Notes under the pieces: generated by a model
Database searches by the model: none
The model's input: only the letters and a program-made list of their open reading frames with translations
What the model was told of the DNA's origin: nothing
NCBI GenBank assembly: GCA_016935035.1
Contig: JAFGRR010000643.1
Coordinates: forward strand, 1-8,046
Source: Phycisphaerae bacterium
GTDB lineage: Bacteria; Planctomycetota; Phycisphaerae; UBA1845; Fen-1342
DNA length: 8,046 nt
Reading direction: 5' to 3'
Made by a program: the position numbers and the translations under genes
In this document: positions 4,605 through 8,046 of the stretch, piece after piece
Position numbering within the stretch: position 1 is the stretch's first letter
How the letters are laid out: every line of letters starts with the position of its first letter

Positions 4605-7600
4605 ATGCCACTACTATCAAACGGAAGTAACCGAGTTGCTGGATGGGGCGCCTTCGCAATTGCGACAGTCGCCCTTTTTGTTGCTGCCATGCCGGCTGCC
4701 GCTCAGGCGATCGAGTTTCGCGGCGACCTCGCGGCGGCCGCAGCTCAGCCGGATCAGAACCTCCTGAGCGAAATCAGCGCCGCAGCCAGCAGCGCGCACA
4801 TCGTCATGCAGTTCGAGCAGCCCATCACGCCTGCGGAACGCGAGGAGCTGCGCGGCATGGGCATTGAGCTGCTTGCGCCATTGGGCAGCAACGCGTTCTT
4901 CGCCACCGTGCATGGCCAACAGCTTGACCCCTATGTCGTGCAGCGCGGCACCGGGCTCGGAACGGCTTACGCCATTCAGCCCGCGTGGAAGATGCACCCG
5001 ATGCTGGTCGCCGGCGACATCCCGGCCCATGCGATGGTCGACATCACCGACCCGGAGAACCCGACGGTCGCGGCGTATGTGCTTTTCCACCGGGACGTCG
5101 ATCTGACGGACGGCTGCCTGGCGGCGGTCACGGAGCACGGCGCACGAATCGTCGATCTGCTCTGGTCGATCAACGGTGCCGTCGTCGAGTTGCCGCTGAA
5201 TGAGCTTGACGCCCTGGTCGCCGAAGACCGCGTGCAGTGGGTTGAGCCGCCCCTGCCGCCAATGGACGTGACCAACGACAGCAACCGCACGATCACGCAG
5301 GCCAACACCGCCCAGGCGGCACCTTACAGTCTCTATGGCGACGGCGTAACCGTGCTGGTATATGACGGCGGCACGGTGCGCTCGACGCACGCCGACTTCG
5401 GGGGACGAGTGACCGTCCACGACAGTTCCGGAATGGCCGACCACGCGACACACGTCGCAGGCACCATCGGCGGCGACGGCTCGTCCAGCATGGGCTCGTC
5501 CCGCGGGATGGCCCCCGGCGTGACTCTACACTCGTACGGCTTCGAGTACGACGGCTCGGGCACGTTCCTCTACACCAATCCCGGCGACATTGAGAGCGAC
5601 TACAACCAGGCGATCAACACGTACGGCTGTGACATTTCTAACAACTCGATCGGCAGCAACGTCGAGCCCAACTACTTCTCATGCGCGTACCAAGGTGACT
5701 ATGGCGCAACCTCACAGCTCATCGACGCCATCGTGCGCGGTAGCCTCGGCGCTCCGTTCCGCATCGTGTGGGCCAACGGCAACGAACGCCAAGGCAGTCG
5801 TTGCGACGTCGAGGGCTACGGCGACTACTACAGCATGGCCCCCCCCGCCGGCGCCAAGAACAACATCGCCGTCGGCGCGCTGAACAGCAACGACGATTCG
5901 ATGACCACCTTCTCAAGCTGGGGGCCCATGGACGACGGCCGCATGAAACCCGATATCTGTGGCCCCGGGTGCCAGAGCAACGGCGACGGCGGCGTTACGT
6001 CCTGCTCGTCGTCCGGAGACTCCGCCTACACGACCATGTGCGGCACGTCGATGGCATCGCCTACCGTGTGCGGATTGTTGGCGCTCGTGCTGGAAGACTA
6101 CCGCGTGCAGTTCGGCGGCTCTGATCCGTTGAACTCGACACTGAAGGTGCTGTTGGCCCACAACGCCGTCGACCTCGGCAACACCGGGCCCGACTACCAG
6201 TACGGCTACGGTTCAGTGCGCATCGTCGATACCATCGACTTCATGCGCACCGGGCAGTTCGAAGTTGACGAGGTGGATCAGGGAGCGACGGCCGTTTACG
6301 AGGTGGTGGTCGCCGCCGGCACGTCCGAGTTGAAGCTCACGCTGGCGTGGGACGACTACCCCGGCACGCCGAACGTCAACCCGACGCTCGTGAACGACCT
6401 TGACCTGCAACTGTTCGCTCCGGGCGGCACGCAGGCCTATCCCTGGACGCTGACTCCGACGAGTCCGTCGTCCGCCGCAGTCCGAACCCAGGCCAACCGC
6501 CTGGACAACATTGAACAGGTTCTGGTGAACTCACCAGCCGCCGGCACATGGCGCGTCGAGGTCCTTGGTTACAATGTCCCCGAGGGCCCGCAGTCCTTCT
6601 CACTGGCCTCGTCCGAGCCGCTGATCCCGGCGCCGAACGTAAACATCGCGTTGCCGAGTGGCGTGCCCAGCTTGATGACACCGGGCGTCGGTGAGCTCTT
6701 GTCCGTCAGCGTGGCCGCCGAGAATGACACGCTGGTGGCTGGCAGCGAGAAGATGCTCGTGCGTTACGATGGCGGCAGCTATATGGAGTTCCCGCTGACA
6801 GCGCTGGGCGGAACCAGCTACGAGGTGGCCCTCCCGCCGCCGACCTGTGCCGCCACCCCAGAGTTCTACTTCACCGCTGAAGGCGTGGTCTCCGGCCCAA
6901 CCTCGAACCCCACCGGCGCCCCGAGCAGCACCTACACGGCGACGGTCGGCACGACCGAGATCCTGTTCGCGGACAACTTCGAAACCGACCTCGGATGGTC
7001 GGTCGTCAACAGTACCAGCCCGGCGCTGACCGACGGCCCGTGGACTCGCGGCATACCCGTTGGAGGTGGCGACCGCGGCGATCCGCCGACCGACTACGAC
7101 GGCTCCGGCCAGTGCTACCTGACCGACAATGTTGACGACAACTCCGATGTTGACGGCGGCTACACCTGGCTCATCTCGCCCACGATCGACCTTTCGTCAG
7201 GCGACGCCACGCTGTCATACGCACTGTGGTACTCAAACGACTACGGCGATGATCCAGACAACGACCTGTTCAAGACCTGGGTCTCCCACAACGACGGCAC
7301 GGACTGGACGCTGGCCGAGACCATCGGTCCGGCGAGCCAGTCATACTGGGCCGTGCACAGCTTTACGGTCAGCGCCGGCGCGACGGTACGGCTGCGCTTC
7401 GAGGCTTCCGATCTGAACTCAGGGTCGGTTGTGGAAGCAGGCATCGACGCTGTTGACATCTCGCGGTTCGGATGCGGTGCGGTGCTCGACGACTGCAACG
7501 GAAACGCCATCGCCGACAGCGATGACATCTCCAGTGGCCGATCCGCGGACAGCAACGGCAACAACGTGCCCGACGAGTGTGAGGGTCTTCACAGCCTGGG

Positions 7601-7787
7601 TGATATGAACTGCGACGGCTCGGTCGACGTGTTCGACATCGACGCGTTCGTGCTCGCGATCACCGACGCGGCGGGCTACAACGCCGCCTATCCGGATTGC
7701 GACATCAACCTGGCCGATGCCAACCAGGACAGCACCGTCGACGTGTTCGACATCGACGCGTTCGTCTCACTAATCACCGGCGGTTGA
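4605..7787 (+). CDS. secreted subtilisin-like (S8) serine protease with dockerin-like C-terminus
   Basis: Predicted 1060-residue exported endopeptidase. Domains in order: signal peptide (about 1-35, ending AAAQA); a propeptide-like region (about 36-220) that appears to hold two diverged I9-like modules (65-132 and 155-218); S8 catalytic domain (about 235-545). A beta-rich P-domain-like segment (about 550-670) follows, then an Ig/Fn3-like segment (about 673-780). Next is a MAM/jelly-roll-like domain opening with FADNFETDLGW (about 785-957), an Asp/Asn-rich calcium-binding stretch (963-993), and two dockerin-like repeats starting at Asp1000 and Asp1038. Catalytic residues are all present: Asp254 in VYDGG, His280 in DHATHVAGT, oxyanion Asn391 in WANGN, and Ser482 in GTSMASP. 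Several cysteines crowd the catalytic domain, including Cys479 and Cys489 around Ser482, which suggests disulfides. Probable role is extracellular or cell-surface protein degradation, but the substrate is unknown. Domain names after the catalytic domain are inferred from sequence pattern only. Confidence 0.92.
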   Translation: MPLLSNGSNRVAGWGAFAIATVALFVAAMPAAAQAIEFRGDLAAAAAQPDQNLLSEISAAASSAHIVMQFEQPITPAEREELRGMGIELLAPLGSNAFFATVHGQQLDPYVVQRGTGLGTAYAIQPAWKMHPMLVAGDIPAHAMVDITDPENPTVAAYVLFHRDVDLTDGCLAAVTEHGARIVDLLWSINGAVVELPLNELDALVAEDRVQWVEPPLPPMDVTNDSNRTITQANTAQAAPYSLYGDGVTVLVYDGGTVRSTHADFGGRVTVHDSSGMADHATHVAGTIGGDGSSSMGSSRGMAPGVTLHSYGFEYDGSGTFLYTNPGDIESDYNQAINTYGCDISNNSIGSNVEPNYFSCAYQGDYGATSQLIDAIVRGSLGAPFRIVWANGNERQGSRCDVEGYGDYYSMAPPAGAKNNIAVGALNSNDDSMTTFSSWGPMDDGRMKPDICGPGCQSNGDGGVTSCSSSGDSAYTTMCGTSMASPTVCGLLALVLEDYRVQFGGSDPLNSTLKVLLAHNAVDLGNTGPDYQYGYGSVRIVDTIDFMRTGQFEVDEVDQGATAVYEVVVAAGTSELKLTLAWDDYPGTPNVNPTLVNDLDLQLFAPGGTQAYPWTLTPTSPSSAAVRTQANRLDNIEQVLVNSPAAGTWRVEVLGYNVPEGPQSFSLASSEPLIPAPNVNIALPSGVPSLMTPGVGELLSVSVAAENDTLVAGSEKMLVRYDGGSYMEFPLTALGGTSYEVALPPPTCAATPEFYFTAEGVVSGPTSNPTGAPSSTYTATVGTTEILFADNFETDLGWSVVNSTSPALTDGPWTRGIPVGGGDRGDPPTDYDGSGQCYLTDNVDDNSDVDGGYTWLISPTIDLSSGDATLSYALWYSNDYGDDPDNDLFKTWVSHNDGTDWTLAETIGPASQSYWAVHSFTVSAGATVRLRFEASDLNSGSVVEAGIDAVDISRFGCGAVLDDCNGNAIADSDDISSGRSADSNGNNVPDECEGLHSLGDMNCDGSVDVFDIDAFVLAITDAAGYNAAYPDCDINLADANQDSTVDVFDIDAFVSLITGG
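7623..7765 (+). repeat. tandem dockerin-like repeat with identical 29-nt DNA core
   Basis: A 29-nt sequence encoding VDVFDIDAFV occurs without a mismatch at 7623-7651 and 7737-7765, exactly 114 nt (38 codons) apart. It forms the core of the two calcium-loop/helix units of the dockerin-like domain at the end of the S8 protease. The surrounding codons differ. Confidence 0.85.
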
Positions 7788-7802
7788 TCCGGCATTGGGT
7801 AC

Positions 7803-7829
7803 CACGGGCAAGTCAAAGACCTGCCCGTG
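7803..7829 (+). terminator. hairpin after the S8 protease stop
   Basis: CACGGGCA (7803-7810) pairs with TGCCCGTG (7822-7829). Inside, GTC/GAC (7812-7814 with 7818-7820) continues the stem after one mismatch. It starts 15 nt after the stop codon at 7787. There is no T-run, so its role as terminator is inferred from position. Confidence 0.5.
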
Positions 7830-7844
7830 TCCTACCGACAAAGA

Positions 7845-7879
7845 CATGGGCAGACCCGCCGTCGGTGGGTCTGCCCATG
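7845..7879. terminator. strong hairpin in convergent intergenic region, possibly bidirectional
   Basis: A perfect 13-bp stem, CATGGGCAGACCC (7845-7857) with GGGTCTGCCCATG (7867-7879). The 9-nt interior can add CC/GG and a G-T pair around a 3-nt tip. It lies between two convergent genes and would fold in RNA from either strand. There is no clear T-run on either side, so rho-independent action is uncertain. Confidence 0.55.
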
Positions 7880-7918
7880 GCACCCGACGGGCAAAGTCGG
7901 AGAGGACGTCAGGCGCGG

Positions 7919-7948
7919 CGGTCTGACGCGATACGATTCCTCAGACCG
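7919..7948 (-). terminator. hairpin just after the minus-strand gene
   Basis: CGGTCTGA (7919-7926) pairs with TCAGACCG (7941-7948), giving 8 bp with a 14-nt loop. It begins one base beyond the TAG at 7952-7950 on the minus strand. There is no T-run; a weak terminator or 3'-end stabiliser is plausible. Confidence 0.35.
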
Positions 7949-7949
7949 A

Positions 7950-8046
7950 CTAGTCCAGGTCGAAGTAGCCGTTATCGTCCGTATCACCAAACCAACCGAC
8001 GTGGCTTTTCGCTGGGTTGCCCACGTACAGCCCGCTGCTTCGCGTA
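7950..8046 (-). CDS. C-terminus of an unidentified gene ending in an EF-hand-like loop (partial)
   Basis: On the minus strand, an open frame enters at the window edge and ends at TAG (7952-7950), giving 31 visible residues. The protein reads ...SSGLYVGNPAKSHVGW, then FGDTDDNGYFDLD and stop. DTDDNGYFD fits an EF-hand or thrombospondin-type-3 calcium loop (D-x-D-x-N-G-x-x-D). Such loops are common at the C-termini of secreted planctomycete proteins, so an exported protein is likely, but the family cannot be named from this fragment. It is convergent to the S8 protease gene, with 162 nt between the stops. The call rests on the motif ending neatly at a stop and could be wrong. Confidence 0.55.
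   Translation of the reverse strand, partial: TRSSGLYVGNPAKSHVGWFGDTDDNGYFDLD

Noticed and set aside
4617..5453. A 278-codon minus-strand open frame opposite the S8 protease propeptide
   Set aside because: No family resemblance or start signal; the opposite strand has a clear signal peptide and conserved domain.

Overview
The window reads as chromosomal DNA from a diderm, high-GC bacterium, most likely a member of the Planctomycetota (Phycisphaerae-like). The best clue is the C-terminus of the large secreted protease at 4605-7787. It combines an Asp/Asn-rich segment of the DCNGN type with two dockerin-like repeats of the form DMNCDG...VFDIDAFV and ...NQDSTVDVFDIDAFV, a signature common in that phylum. 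Assignment below phylum level is inference.

Left part (1-2170, minus strand): a cell-envelope operon read leftward, bamD-like -> lptE-like -> ftsH. The bamD-like and lptE-like genes overlap by 4 nt (GTGA). After 41 nt comes the N-terminal third of ftsH, which runs off the window edge. BamD and LptE belong to outer-membrane protein and LPS assembly; FtsH is the inner-membrane quality-control protease. A good sigma70-type promoter lies so close to the bamD start that a leaderless mRNA is predicted.

Middle (2171-4336): a 275-nt divergent promoter region, then sppA on the plus strand. This is a full-length signal peptide peptidase of the two-domain (67K) type with its Lys/Ser dyad, closed by a strong terminator hairpin. 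The sppA leader is predicted to begin with a hairpin. The signal-peptide protease therefore sits back to back with the export and assembly operon.

Right part (4337-8046): a 268-nt leader dense in hairpins and short repeats, then a 1060-residue secreted subtilisin-like (S8) protease with modular C-terminal domains. A 162-nt convergent intergenic region holds three hairpins. The last 31 codons of another minus-strand gene, ending in an EF-hand-like calcium loop, reach the window edge. No tRNA, rRNA, CRISPR array, insertion sequence or phage gene was seen.

The genes are mostly ordinary members of known families. The least explained DNA is the leader at 4388-4454, where one heptamer occurs as two direct copies flanking an inverted copy that sits in the loop of a hairpin.
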